Shown piece by piece: positions 1-11,537 of a stretch of 64,000 nucleotides of DNA (positions within the stretch are counted from its first letter, which is position 1; the number at the start of each line of letters is the position of its first letter). The stretch covers positions 21,638,209 through 21,702,208 of the forward strand of contig OX424562.1 of the NCBI GenBank assembly GCA_949152475.1, read 5' to 3'. A program made the translations under genes and the position numbers. This stretch comes from Terebella lapidaria. Its lineage: Eukaryota; Annelida; Polychaeta; Terebellida; Terebellidae. Below the pieces are notes generated by a model. The model did not search any database and was not told the DNA's origin. It saw nothing but the letters and a program-made list of their open reading frames with translations.

Positions 1-2695
1 GGGATGGTGAGGAGGGGTGTTGAGATGTCCGGATGAGTATATATGAAGAATATAATTTTCGGATATATTGACCAGGTTTGCAAGGCGATTTCTTGATGAA
101 ATTTGGTGGAATCGTTGTGATTTACCCCTGGCCAATTCAGATCAAAACAGCAAAAAATAACAAGTGACATGATCTCTATTCATACTCTTCACAAGATGCC
201 CAATGTATTCCACCAAAATATTACAATGTACAAGCTGGTTTTTTGGCAGTATGCTATGGGCCGCTGAATTGCAACCATTTATCATTGATTCAAATGGACC
301 ATGTAATTGGTATCATGTGCTCCTATGACATGCTGTTGACACCTTTGGTGATACCAGATGCCATTATAACTCAGTTAATGTTTTTGACCCGCCAAAAATA
401 AAGTTGTTGGCTAATGAGGGCATGCCCCTAAATTCAAATATAAGGGCGTATTCGATTATGAGGGCATGCGCCTCAATCAAAGCGGACCAGCGGGCAAAGC
501 AGACCATCGGCTTAATTTGGTAAAATATTGAATAAGATATGTCTGATAGCTATTAAGTATTGCCGAAACAAAGTATCATATCTTTTAAAAACAGTATTCA
601 GTTTGTCAAGATCAAGATATAGAAACAAGAGTGAAACGTTAAAAATAAGCCAAATTTTTCTAATTTCGCTATTTTTCCCAATCAATAATACAACCATCTG
701 ACCAATAATATTCATTTTATTCCGACGCCATCAAATTCAATACAAATCAATAAAACATTGCTTTGCTGATGTATTTTATGTTTATTCAGGGGAAAGTATA
801 TATCCTACCTAAATTAAAGTACAGGAGAACTCCAGCCTGCGGTCACTCCAGAAATGTGGTCAACCCGTGCATTGTGGTCAGATGGATTGGTCCCGAACGC
901 CAGCATAGGCATTTACATGTTAAGGTTACTCTTATAATATGGTCACTCCCCTTATCCACAATGCGGTCAGTGTATCTGGTCCCAAAAGCCCATAAAATCA
1001 CACAATACGGCCACCAAGCAGCCAATGTCATCCCCCCCCCCCCCCCCTCAAACTCACTGATGAGGTCAATTGAACATTAGCCTCATGCGGCCAGCCAACC
1101 AGCCGTCTGCATGTCTTCATTGACCGATGCGGTCAGCTGAACATGTATCTAATGAATCACAAAGCGGACCACCGTCAGAGCATGTCCGCTTTGCCCGTCT
1201 AGATTTCTATAGCTGCCTGTGGTTCGAACCATCGTGATAAATACCATAGTAAGCAAGATTTGTGTTTCTCTTAATGAAAAATAACCTCATTTGAATGCTA
1301 GAAGTGTTACAAAATGATCATGAGATGTATTGTGATGTAAACGTTAACCTTGGATAGAGCGGATAGCACCATTAATTACATTTTTAAAAATTTATGCTAA
1401 AGCCAGTAAATAAAACTGCTAACACTTAATATGCCTAAACTAACAATTAATATAATGTGCATTACATGTCAAAACTATACATACAAATTCACTTCAGGGT
1501 ACGTACATTTTTGTTCATTAATTAAGTGGTAAATGATGTCACATTGGCAAAAATGGATGCCAAAACGTGATGTTAAGTTTAGGTTAGTACTTCACTGGAG
1601 TCTTTGTTTTTAATGTTAATGATAAAAAAAATTGTTTTTTGTAAAGCAGAATGCAAATCTGATAATTTACTTAACAAAGCAGTCAAAACACTCGACACTG
1701 TGTAGAAGAGCTAGTCTTCGTATACATAATGATGCCTTCAGTATCGTCAACGAACGCTAAACACATTTTCGGCTCAAAATGAGCTGCTATTGTGTGCATA
1801 TGGTCTGCACGCCGTCATTGCAGTGATATTAAACTTCCAATAAGCTATTTAACTGCTTAGCAATACATAGTTAATGTATGTATGTATTATATGCAAAAAT
1901 TATGACACAACGTGAAGCCAATTTTCAGAAAACATATGTGCCGGGCAAAGGAGATTGGGAGGTCTGCTTTGCCCTGACCTGCAAACACAATAATGAAACA
2001 CTGAAATTTTGAAATTTCTCAATAATGAAACAATTTTATATGAATTCGATGTTTTATACGATCGGTGAAACGTATAACGTCATAGGCAATAATCAATGTT
2101 ACAACAAAGAAATCCAGAAGATATTATTTGATAGATAACGAGCTTTTGAATGAAAGGGGTCCGCTTTGCCCGTCTCTCCCCTACAGGTGTGACTTGAATA
2201 TTTGACATTATCATGTCAATTATTTAAGAATTCTTTGCATTTGATTGCATTCACCAAACTTTGGTGAGCAGCCTGCATGCTATCAAAATTTTAGAAATTT
2301 GAAAATAAGCTACCTGTCTTTGTGATAGAGAATTTAAATGTAAGGTGCCGGTACTGATGTGCATCTTTTTGCTGAGTTTAAATATAAGCGACATTGTCAT
2401 TTCATATACCATATACCAAACTATTATTTGGTATACCTGAACATCATCAATTGACAACAAATGAATGATCCGAGGTGAAGTGATAATACAGCAGATCAGT
2501 ATTTTTTACAGAATGACAATAGTTACATGTATATAGTAAATATACAAAATTTCACAAACTCTCCCATTATCCTGTGTATAATTGCAACATATGTACATGG
2601 TAAAAAAACCCCATAATATTACGACGTGTAATATATTGTATTGACACGAAGAAGTGTTTAATTATTTACGTCAGGAGTAGAACTAATACAAAATT
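1..2695. other. Non-coding region with four copies of a GTCCGCTTTGCCC motif
   Basis: No convincing exon on either strand; the reading frames here are short and lack codon structure or homology. A G+C-rich word, GTCCGCTTTGCCCGTCT or its reverse complement, stands out against the AT-rich background. It occurs near 479-505, 1161-1200 (both orientations, able to form a hairpin), 1943-1974 and 2159-2175. These look like ends of small inserted elements, but no element could be delimited. A C homopolymer lies near 1032-1047. Confidence 0.5.
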
Positions 2696-2823
2696 GGGCC
2701 CAAGTAGCGCACCTTACTCTGTTAATATTACTCACCCGCTGAATGTATACCATATTTAATCCGTCTGGCACATTTTTAATCTTCGTTGAATTTAGAAGAA
2801 ATAGTAAGCTGCGCTACATGGGC
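2696..2823. mobile_element. hAT-type MITE, copy 1
   Basis: A 128-bp non-coding element with inverted ends: GGCCCAAGTAGCGCA on the left and its near reverse complement TGCGCTACATGGGC on the right. Flanks read ACAAAATT on the left and ACAAAATG on the right, an 8-bp target duplication with one difference, as hAT transposases make. The interior contains ATTTAATCCGTCTG, shared with the copies at 2887 and 9575. Confidence 0.7.
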
Positions 2824-2886
2824 ACAAAATGGTAACATTATCCGGCGATAAGTCTATTTATACATTCACCTCTTCATTGTCATATC

Positions 2887-2997
2887 GGCCCAAGTATCAT
2901 TCTATATTCAATAAGGATTAAAAAGGTGACAGACGGATTAAATGGCATTCATTTAGTGGACGAGTAGTATTAAGGCGCAGTGTATGATACTTGGGCC
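2887..2997. mobile_element. hAT-type MITE, copy 2
   Basis: A 111-bp element bounded by GGCCCAAGTATCAT and its reverse complement. Flanking 8-mers GTCATATC and ATCATATT agree at 6 of 8 positions, consistent with an older 8-bp target duplication. The interior (CAGACGGATTAAATGG, then GACGAGTAGTATTAAGG) matches copy 3 at 9575 closely. Non-coding; it would depend on a hAT transposase encoded elsewhere. Confidence 0.72.
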
Positions 2998-2999
2998 AT

Positions 3000-3320
3000 C
3001 ATATTTATATTCTAATTATGAATATGCCTGCTAACATGTATTTACCCATTACATTATTTACAAGTGTGGAATACTACATATATACATATTTACTTGTATT
3101 TATGACATGTAATTTATCAATGTCTTCATTCATATATGCTCATTTATGTGCATTTGCACGTTATGTCCAGGTGTCAAATATAATCGGCATAATACTATTT
3201 ACATGTATTCACCAGATTGTAAAATCAGGTTGCAGAATAACGGGCCCATTCACGTGTATTCACAAGCGATTTACAAATGTTAACTATATACGCATATTTA
3301 CATGTATTCAGGCGTAATTT
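3000..3320. repeat. Degenerate TACATGTATTCAC-like repeats
   Basis: Loose, diverged repetition of words such as ACATGTATTTACC, ACATGTATTCACC and ACGTGTATTCACA at irregular spacing. A frame is open across the stretch, but its composition follows the repeats and not a protein, so no gene is called. Confidence 0.35.
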
Positions 3321-3374
3321 GAGTGTTGTCATTTGAATGCCACATTGTGATGGAACACACTATAGTCTTATTGT

Positions 3375-4427
3375 CTATAAATCAGGAGTGGTTAGATAAT
3401 CTCTGGCAGTCCCAGGTAAATCAAGAGGACATGTCACAATGTACTCATCTCTCAACAAAAGATCATAGTTTCCCGACTGACTGTGCGTGGACGTGGATGT
3501 GTCGGTGTTTGTCCGTGTTTCCACTGGTGGCGTCACACGATGGTCTGATGACGCGCAAAATTCTTGGTTAGGTGACTGACTGTTTACATACGTGGATGTG
3601 TCAGTGCTTGCAGCTGCGCATGTCACAATGTATGCATCTCTTAACAGGTGCTCATAGTTGCCCGACTGACCATGTAGTGATGTGGATGCTTCAGTGCTGG
3701 CAGCACCAGTAGCAGACTTTGGAACGGTTGCGTCTTGATTCACTGGATCATCATAATGTAATGATGGCACATTATGGCCATGTTCTAGCTGCATGTGATT
3801 CGTCTCATTGCTCAAAGAATTTTAGGAAACTGTCTTTGGGACAGTTGCATCATGATCCACCAGGACATCATCAACTGATGATGTCCCTCGTTTGCTTGAT
3901 GACGCACAATGCCCTTGGTGACTTTTAACAGAAGTTGTCATGTCATTTCTTGAGTCATCAGTGGCAGGAGACTTCAGAACTGTTGCATCATTATCCACTA
4001 GGCCTTCTTCGCCAGTTGCCATCACAATCATGTTGGCCTGATTGCAGGACATAATTGGCTGGATGTGTACAATTGCAGTTGTCTCATTCATTGCAGCATT
4101 CAGGGTGACAGACTTTGGAATTGTTGAATCATGATCCACCAAGGCATCGACCACAAATGACCTCATACCATGAGTTGATGATGTGACACGCTTCTGGCTA
4201 ATTTGCTCGCTGTGAACGATGACCGCTGTGTCATGGGTTGAAGCACCACCAGAAACAAACTTTGGAATGGTTACATTTTGATCCACCAGGTCACTTGACG
4301 AGTTGTCACCAGAACATGGCGATTCCTGAATGGTTACACCAGAATCCAGTGTTTCTTCAGTCTGTTCAGCTGGCCTATTTCTGTTGTGGTGTTGTGGAAC
4401 TCTCGACTGGAGGTGGAATCTGCATGT
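3375..4427 (-). pseudogene. Ser/Thr-rich repetitive coding-like exon, interrupted
   Basis: On the minus strand one frame stays open for almost 1 kb, from a possible splice acceptor near 4427 (TTCACATGCAG) to a stop near 3375, with one in-frame stop near 3820. The predicted polypeptide is rich in Ser, Thr, Asp and His. It repeats the phrase VDHDATVPKS in variants (LVDHDSTIPKS, LVDNDATVLKS, PVNQDATVPKS) roughly every 50 residues, alternating with SSxxHGxxS-like segments. I do not recognise a family and see no membrane segment. It could be one exon of a larger, decayed or unusual host gene, or a coding-like minisatellite. The regular phrase with conserved reading frame favours former coding sequence. 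Confidence 0.4.
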
Positions 4428-4913
4428 GAAGATACATCAAAATTGTTTCTGTACAGTAAGTCAATTTTTTTTTTTTCAAAAAGTGTTTCCTACTATTTCA
4501 AATGAACTTAATTACTTTAGTGAATGAAGGTAAATGTTGCTGGAACAACCTAGTTTGCTTTGTGCATCACCATATTGTATACAGGTGACTGGAAGTATAT
4601 TTCTAAAATATAACAGGATATGTTGAAATAGTTGCAATTATAGATGTGTAGCATTTATATATGTATATCATATCTGAACAGTTTGCTTTGTTCGAAACAC
4701 ATTTGCTCTTCATAATTTTATAGAAAGGGTGTTCCAACATGCTGCTCACCATTTCAACTATTTTTAAGCACAGACATTACTACTCAATCACACCTTTTTA
4801 TCGGTTCATGATATGTTCTTCAATTAATATTCTCATATTAACATAGGTACATTGTATATGACCGTTTCCATTTAGACGGTAGTTATACAACGAAAAGTGC
4901 TTGGCTTATGATG

Positions 4914-5475
4914 TAGAGTGCTCGCTATATTTTGTAGAGCGCTCGCTATATTATGTAGAGTGCTCGCTATATTATGCAGAGCACTCATTATATCATGAAG
5001 AGCGCTCACTGTATTATGTGGAGCACTCAATATATCATGTCAAGTACTTGCTTTGACATTCCAAGCGCTCGCAATATTATGTAGAGCGCTCGGTGATGAC
5101 GAAGATGAGAGCTCGATATAAGTATGTTGAGCGCTCGCTATATTATGTCAAGCGCTTGCTTTGTTATTTCGAGCGCTCGAGATAATAAGTCGAGCACTTG
5201 AGATAATATTTTTTTCAAACACAGGTCCCTTCAGAGCCACCGTATACTCGAGAGAGCAAAAATAAATCTTTTAACATATCACGAGCGCTTGAGATGAACA
5301 AGTTGAGCGCTTGCTTTGTTATGTAGAGCGCTCACTATATTGTGTTGAGCACTCGCGTTTGTTGAATCGAGCACTCTATATGAGTATGGTGAGCGCTCAA
5401 TATAATATCTCGAGCGCTTGCTTTGTTATTTCGAGCACTCATCATAATATGTCAAGTGCTCGAGATAGTATTTTT
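4914..5475. repeat. 21-bp minisatellite built on AGCGCTCG
   Basis: Tandem 21-bp units, consensus GAGCGCTCGCTATATTATGTA, run from about 4914 to 5206. After a roughly 75-bp interruption they resume to about 5475. Each unit carries the palindrome AGCGCT next to TCG, with CTATATTATG as spacer; divergence between units is moderate. No coding potential beyond the repeat itself. Confidence 0.85.
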
Positions 5476-6330
5476 ACAGGACATAGAAGAAAAAAATATT
5501 AATCCGCCCGGGCGATCTATTCCCTTGCTGGACACCCTGTATTAAACTATTAGGTATTAACCTATAAATTTGGATGTTTGGTGCATACAAAATATCATAT
5601 GATACAGACAATCAAACCGAACTTCCTGCTAAAGAATTCTTAATTATAATTTAATCATCATTTGGTAATAGCTTCGAACAGAATAAAGTGCCAGCTAAAC
5701 AACAATTATCCTTATTTCTTGTGAAATGCACAAAAGTCGAACAATTCAAAACTAATAACGCAATGCATGTAATTTTCATCTAATGACGATAATCATCGCC
5801 ATTTCAGTTCTTCAAATAATAAAATTGGTCCATGCATAGTATTTACATAGCCTTTGGTTACGAGCGATACAGCATGATGGTGAGATGTGTTAAAAATTTA
5901 TATCGACCTATTACCCATACCATCAAATTATTGTGAACGCTACTGACCCACCTCTCTGCCTCCACAGTGAGCCGATATATGTACGAGCTGACAAGATTTC
6001 TATATGTTCGATTACTTTTATTTGAATATGTGACAGAATGATTATGTGTGAAAATACATATAGAGTGATATCGTAGCACTTGATTCCATTTGACATGGCA
6101 TTGTTTACCGTGGAAGAAGGAACGTTTTATAAAGACCAAAAACAGCTCTCTTTGTTTCTACCAGACAGTCTTTCAATTACCCAATTACCTAAACAATCAA
6201 TTCAGCTCACTATTTCAATCGGTGGCAATATATGTATGCGAGCATAGTGTGTAGTAAAATTTTCGGGCATATATAATATGAAGTATAATTTATGCTCGGT
6301 TACCTATACATGTATTGGTTGCCAAGGTTA
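5476..6330. other. Non-coding stretch
   Basis: No exon is supported. Near 5528 the sequence GGACACCCTGTA resembles the outer end of a Tc1/mariner-type element (compare 19184-19207), but no partner end or transposase lies nearby. Confidence 0.4.
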
Positions 6331-6675
6331 TGCCGCCTAACCATCTGTACGACAGCGGGGTGTGGCATAGTTATGCAGCATAACCATCAGTACGACAGCA
6401 GGGTGTGGCATAGTTGGCAGCGTAACCATCAGTACAACAGCAGGGTGTGGCATAGTTGGCAGCGTAACCATCAGTACAACAGCAGGGTGTGGCATAGTTA
6501 TGCAGCATAACCATCAGTACGACAGCGGGGTGTGGCATAGTTATGCAGCATAACCATCAGTACGACAGCAGGGTGTGGCATAGTTGGCAGCGTAACCACC
6601 AGTACAACAGCAGGGTGTGGCTTAGTTATGCAGCGTAACCATCAGTACAACAGCAGGGTGTGACATAGTTAAGCA
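6330..6675. repeat. 40-43-bp minisatellite
   Basis: About eight tandem units of the type CATCAGTACGACAGCAGGG followed by TGTGGCATAGTTATGCAGCA. Units alternate between a 43-bp form with ATGCAGCATAAC and a shorter form with GGCAGCGTAAC. The open frame across it is a by-product of the repeat. It is not a CRISPR array: there is no unique spacer between the units. Confidence 0.85.
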
Positions 6676-7270
6676 CCGTACCACTGTGACAATGACTTTA
6701 TAAGCATGATGCAAACGCGAAGCTCACAGAAATTTTACTTGACTACTATCATTATGGGCGTATACACTCCCAAAATCAATAACTTGGAATAGGAGTAATC
6801 AGTCGAACATCGAGTCCGACCAAATATGCATGCCAAAATTGATACAGTGTTCAGTAATATTATCATGAACAGTCCGTCATGGATAATATCCGTTATGGAG
6901 TAGTGTATATCATAGATACTTATAGAGAAATCATAGTTTCATTGTTTACTTTGTTTCGTTCCAAATTGAACTGGAACTCCGGTAATCGCGATGGTTAAGA
7001 ATGGACTGCTAGGTAAAAATCCAAACACTGTAGTGAGCCGCTCTCCTATTCATTCATAATGTAAACATAGAGGTAACAAAATCAGCAAGACTACACAACC
7101 TTACTTCCGGAAATTCCTTAACAGAGATAAGTATACCCATGGATGACGAACCGAGACGTGGTTCCAGAAATAATATCACAGGAATTGTACAAATTGATGA
7201 TCATAGATATCACTTTTACATGCGTCAGTAAAACACGTAGTATCTTCAATGTTACACACAAGCTGGTATT

Positions 7271-8333
7271 CACCCTGCAGCTAGCCGCCGAACGTTATCT
7301 GACCCAATTCTATTGTGTTGGGGTCAGGCCATGTTTATGTTGACGTTCTGTTGCACCAGATATGCCGATATACGGGAACAAAATATATATTTCTTTATTA
7401 AATTGTTGGAGTTGTGCAACGACTACATGTGGATTCCATGTCCCGAATACCCTGAAATTGTATGTATTGCTCTGAAACTTAATTTTATAGCCCAATATTA
7501 AGAAAAGTGTCATGTAATGTTGACACTTTGCTCATTTTCACGAACATCGTTCACTAATCAATGTATTTTTGTGTTCAAATTTTAGCTATAAAACAATATT
7601 GTGACATGTCTTATGTAACATTGTTCACACAGATTGGACAGTATGTGACAACAGGGCATGAATAGGTGCAATACACGAATGATCATTGTTTTGTTGGTAA
7701 AGTTAACGTATAGTGGATCGAATAATATTCAATTTTGAATATATGTGAAGGCTGTTCAATCTCATTCGTCCTATACGTACCGAAAAATTAACCTAAAAGC
7801 TCGAGAATCTCAACCTCATCAATGTTGTTTCCAGATGGCGAAATGAGGAATCCATCATTACCTTCCAAGCATCAATAGAACGTTAACTTGAGCCTCAGAA
7901 CGTTAACATGTCACCGTTGAATTGACAACACAAAATATCGTACAGATATAACGATGTATGGTATATAAACTTCAAACTAAACAACTTTTATACCTATATG
8001 CTAAATTTCTCTCGAAAATGCCAAATTTCCATGTCCAAATTGAGGGAAGTTTACGTCCATCCATGACTCTAGTGTTACATCGTCGTAGTGCAAGACACTT
8101 TTCTCCCAAACTCTCATTCCCGGTGTAGCAATCTCAATGCACAACTTTCAATAACACCCTCGGACATGGAATCGGATAGGTCATAAAAGTGTACTTACCT
8201 GGAAATTGCTCATTTTCACTTGTATACACCATATGTCGGACTTATGAAGTCACCAGAACGTTAATATAAGGATGACCTGACCCCAACACAAAACAATTGG
8301 GTCAGTTAACGTTCGGCGGCTAGCTGCAGGGTG
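7271..8333. mobile_element. 1.06-kb DNA transposon with about 60-bp TIRs, non-autonomous
   Basis: The left end begins CACCCTGCAGCTAGCCGCCG and continues GAACGTTATCTGACCCAATT; the right end is its reverse complement with few changes. The inverted match extends about 60 bp, to near 7330 on the left and 8274 on the right. The 4-bp word TATT flanks both ends (7267-7270 and 8334-8337) as a probable target duplication. The word GAACGTTAA from the TIR also recurs inside (near 7880, 7898 and 8252), a possible set of transposase-binding sites. No transposase is encoded. I cannot assign the superfamily. Confidence 0.75.
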
Positions 8334-8339
8334 TATTGG

Positions 8340-9570
8340 TAGGTACGTTTTGTTATATGGCCATAAAACAATAGATGCATATACGACTGGACTTTCTGCG
8401 AGTGGAATACAATAAGTGGATTTGGTGCACCCGAGTACAACTCACCAGTGAGCTTTACTACCATTAGTAGTTGTTCACAGTACAAATTCTCCTGCCGCTG
8501 TGCATGTTTTGTGTGCATCAGACATTTTATCAGACATTTAATGATTTTTAAGTTATCAGACAATCAATGATATTTATTCAAGAAACAAGTCTCCGTTGGT
8601 GATCCTTGATGGCTATATATCGTCATAGTAAATTCTGGTGCCAAATGGTTGTTTGCGTATTCATGATTTTGTTGCCTTTATATTCATATTATGAGTGAAT
8701 GGAGAGCTGGCGCATTCCAAATTCGCGATTTTACCTGCAGTCAATCTCTAATTGGAATGGGCTTCAAATTGATGAGTACATATATGGCAAGCTTAATATT
8801 GTGTGCTTTGTTCAATGAGGTATCCTTAATCGGTTTTCAATTGTAAATTCTACACCTTTGGTCAATTTAGAAATATCTGGACTGCATTTCTGCACTGCAT
8901 TGAACAGTGCATTGCATTTCAAAATCGAATGATCATCATCCAATCTGATGTTAATTTCTATGGAGAGTATTTCTCACACATGGCCATTAAATCGGATTCA
9001 CATCATGATACATACGACGAAATGACATTTCAGGAACTTTTATCATTGGCTAGACGAAAGTTTTCAATCCTATTCTACTTTGATAATGGCACCTAAAGAG
9101 ACTAAAATACGAAGAGGGGGCGCTGGGACATGTTTCCAAACTGACCACTCTTAGACTCTTGGACGGCCACTAGTTCCGATGTGAGCGATGATATGTGAGC
9201 AATCTAATCATTGAGTAGGTCAGTTCGATATGATAAATTGAACGACGTCATAAAGGCTTCGATATAAAAGAATCCACTATACACTGGACCTTTGAACTGC
9301 TGAATTTATTTGAATAATGATAACATACTGGATATTTCTACACAATTCAGAACGAATGGACACTCGTATTCAGTTGGGGAAAGGGGCAAATTTGGGGAAT
9401 GTTGTCTAATTTGATAGCAGTCCCCAAAGTGACCAACCAGGCGTTGGTAAATTTGGGTGAGCATAAAGTATGAGCATAACAAGTAGGGCATGTTTTGGCG
9501 GGCATATTGGGCGTCAGCACGTGTGGCGCGACTCGGGCAGTATACAAGGGTGCAGCATTGAACGGGCATT
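8340..9570. other. Non-coding stretch with one dispersed repeat
   Basis: No exon supported. About 9373-9465 is the reverse complement of a segment near 17815-17905 (shared words include CCAACGCCTGGTTGG and CCCCTTTCCCCAACTG), showing a dispersed repeat of at least 90 bp in opposite orientations. Confidence 0.5.
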
Positions 9571-9574
9571 GAAC

Positions 9575-9699
9575 GGCCGAAGTATCATATCCTGCCCCTT
9601 CCTCTATATTCAATAAGCATTATAAAGGTGCGAGACGGATTAAATGGTATGTTTCCAGTGGACGAGTAGTATTAAGGAGCAGTGTACGGTACTTGGGCC
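9575..9699. mobile_element. hAT-type MITE, copy 3, with intact 8-bp TSD
   Basis: A 125-bp element whose ends are GGCCGAAGTATCAT and GTACGGTACTTGGGCC. It is flanked on both sides by the identical 8-mer CATTGAAC (9567-9574 and 9700-9707), the signature of a hAT insertion. The interior matches copy 2 at 2887. Confidence 0.85.
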
Positions 9700-9791
9700 C
9701 ATTGAACGATGACAGGCACCTACCACTTGTGTGTCACAGCAGTTCGTGCGTATTGTGTCCACAACTTCGACACTTCAACACTCGGCATACT

Positions 9792-10958
9792 AGCGATCTT
9801 ACGTTAATACGGTTACGGATGCGTGAATTCACAACTGAATATATAATCCACCAATGGGCTAGCAAGAAGAGGACGGTCACGGTCTGATGGCGTTCGTCGT
9901 GACCGTCATGTCTCTATTTTCAATGACTAATGAGGACTGAATATGTAAATGCCGTAAGACTTTGTTATCACGCGTGGAAAACTGTTTAATTTGGGACTGA
10001 ACTTACATATGAAAACAACACATGAGTACATGCTTATAAGATATATTTCCCACAGATCATTCAAAAGTTAAACTAAAGTTGAATGTGTGTGAAGGAAACA
10101 TACTTTTCTGTCAAATCATTGAAACAAAGTGTTATACGTAGCATTGCTGATTCATTGTGATGTGATCGATATCAGACTCAAGTCAGGGAGGTGAGGGATG
10201 TTAGCACGTTATTACAGTACTAACTGATTGTGGCCACATGGGTTCCCTCAGACTTTGAATGTACGTGTCAGTGACGAAAAGATATTCGTAATTTTACTCG
10301 TGGAAATGGACGCATGTAAAGTATAACATTTCTGATGATCTTGGAGTGGCGAGAGTATTGGACTTGCAGAAGTGTCGTTTTTCTATGATCATGGTCGAAA
10401 TTGACATGTTTTTATCAATATACATATATTAGGTTTATAACTGTAGCATACTTTCCGTTAGGACCCAGCCCCAAAACCTATCCCGGTGCATACACTCATG
10501 TACATGTACGCGTCCCCTTCCACGCTTTAGATTACGAACATTTTCAATGGATGTTTCAAAATTTATAGAACATTGCCGTTTGACTCTCTGGTGCATTATG
10601 CCAATGTGCACGATGATATTTTTATCCGTTACTGGATCGAGGCCAAAAAGGAGTTTATTCAGTGAATTTTGCTCTTTGTTCTACGGCATGCATGCCCAGA
10701 ACGAACATTAGTGTTCTTCAACAGTGCAGTTGTTTATATCGGGTGATCATTCCCGGCGCTTTGCACGAGTTGCGCTCATCGAAATTGCCTCATGCATACA
10801 TTCGTCACATTAGTAGATTCTCCTCATTGAAAATAGAGACAGAACGGTCACGACGAACGCCATTAGACCATGACCGTCATTTTCTCGCTGCCCCATTGGT
10901 TGATTATATATTCAGTCGTGAAATCACGCATCCGTAACCGTATTAACGTAAGATCGCT
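9792..10958. mobile_element. Fold-back element with about 150-bp inverted ends
   Basis: The left arm begins AGCGATCTTACGTTAATACG and the right arm ends with its exact reverse complement. The arms match for about 150 bp with scattered differences (9792-9945 and 10808-10958). Inside each arm is a further imperfect palindrome around GACGGTCACG..CGTGACCGTC. The trinucleotide ACT flanks both ends as a likely 3-bp target duplication. The roughly 860-bp middle has no transposase. A non-autonomous MITE or fold-back transposon; superfamily not assigned (3-bp duplications occur in PIF/Harbinger and CACTA). Confidence 0.8.
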
Positions 10959-11315
10959 ACTGGGACGACAACTGCAACACTTCTGGGAGCTTTCATCGCA
11001 TCGAACATGACGGTTTTTCGGTGGTAATATACAGATTTCGTTACATCAGTAGCGATCATAACTCATAACTGTCGGTAGCGATTATGATCAAAACGTTGTA
11101 TTGGAACCAGATAAGTGGATTTGGTAAAAAAAAATATTCTTACTGCGTCTGTTGGACGGCTAGAATGGACCGATTCATAGATTTTCCCGCCAAATCATGA
11201 ATACTCGCAACTTTCCGTAATTTAAATGTACCACTTAGTGACTGGGCGCACATACGGGTACTCAGACCCGAATAATAAACAGACTGCTAAAACCACAGAA
11301 ATGGCGTGAGTTCAG

Positions 11316-11537
11316 AAAAAGTATGCGGTGCATAACTGTACCTACAACAGAGCCCCATTCCGTCGAATCCCACCAAAAAACAATATAATATGGTGGGAAT
11401 TTTTGAAACACACGGGTGTGCGGTCGGATGAAAAAAATGACCTCCGAATATGTGCCGCACACTTCTCGGAATGTAATCAAACGGCGCCGAGCATAGTGAG
11501 CGAGGTAAACAAGCATGTTACTCACCAGTATTTCTGA
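11316..11537 (+). pseudogene. THAP zinc-finger exon of the ISL2EU transposase
   Basis: The frame reads KKYAVHNCTYN, then a WWEFLKHTG motif, then ICAAHFSEC, about 55 residues. This follows the THAP pattern C-x4-C ... W ... C-x2-H, which binds transposon ends in several DNA transposases. The second Cys, the Trp and the C-x2-H pair are present, but the position of the first zinc-binding Cys is Tyr (KKY), which would cost zinc binding. The frame remains open to about 11537. It is the first recognisable exon of the transposase continuing at 12.35 kb. Confidence 0.6.

Noticed and set aside
763-1080. 105-codon plus-strand frame
   Set aside because: Low-complexity tail from a C homopolymer, no homology, no splice context.
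1205-1222. GGTTCGAACC word as a tRNA B box
   Set aside because: No A box or cloverleaf can be formed around it.
6330-6675. Possible CRISPR-like repeat array
   Set aside because: Units are contiguous with no unique spacers, and the context is an animal genome; it is a minisatellite.
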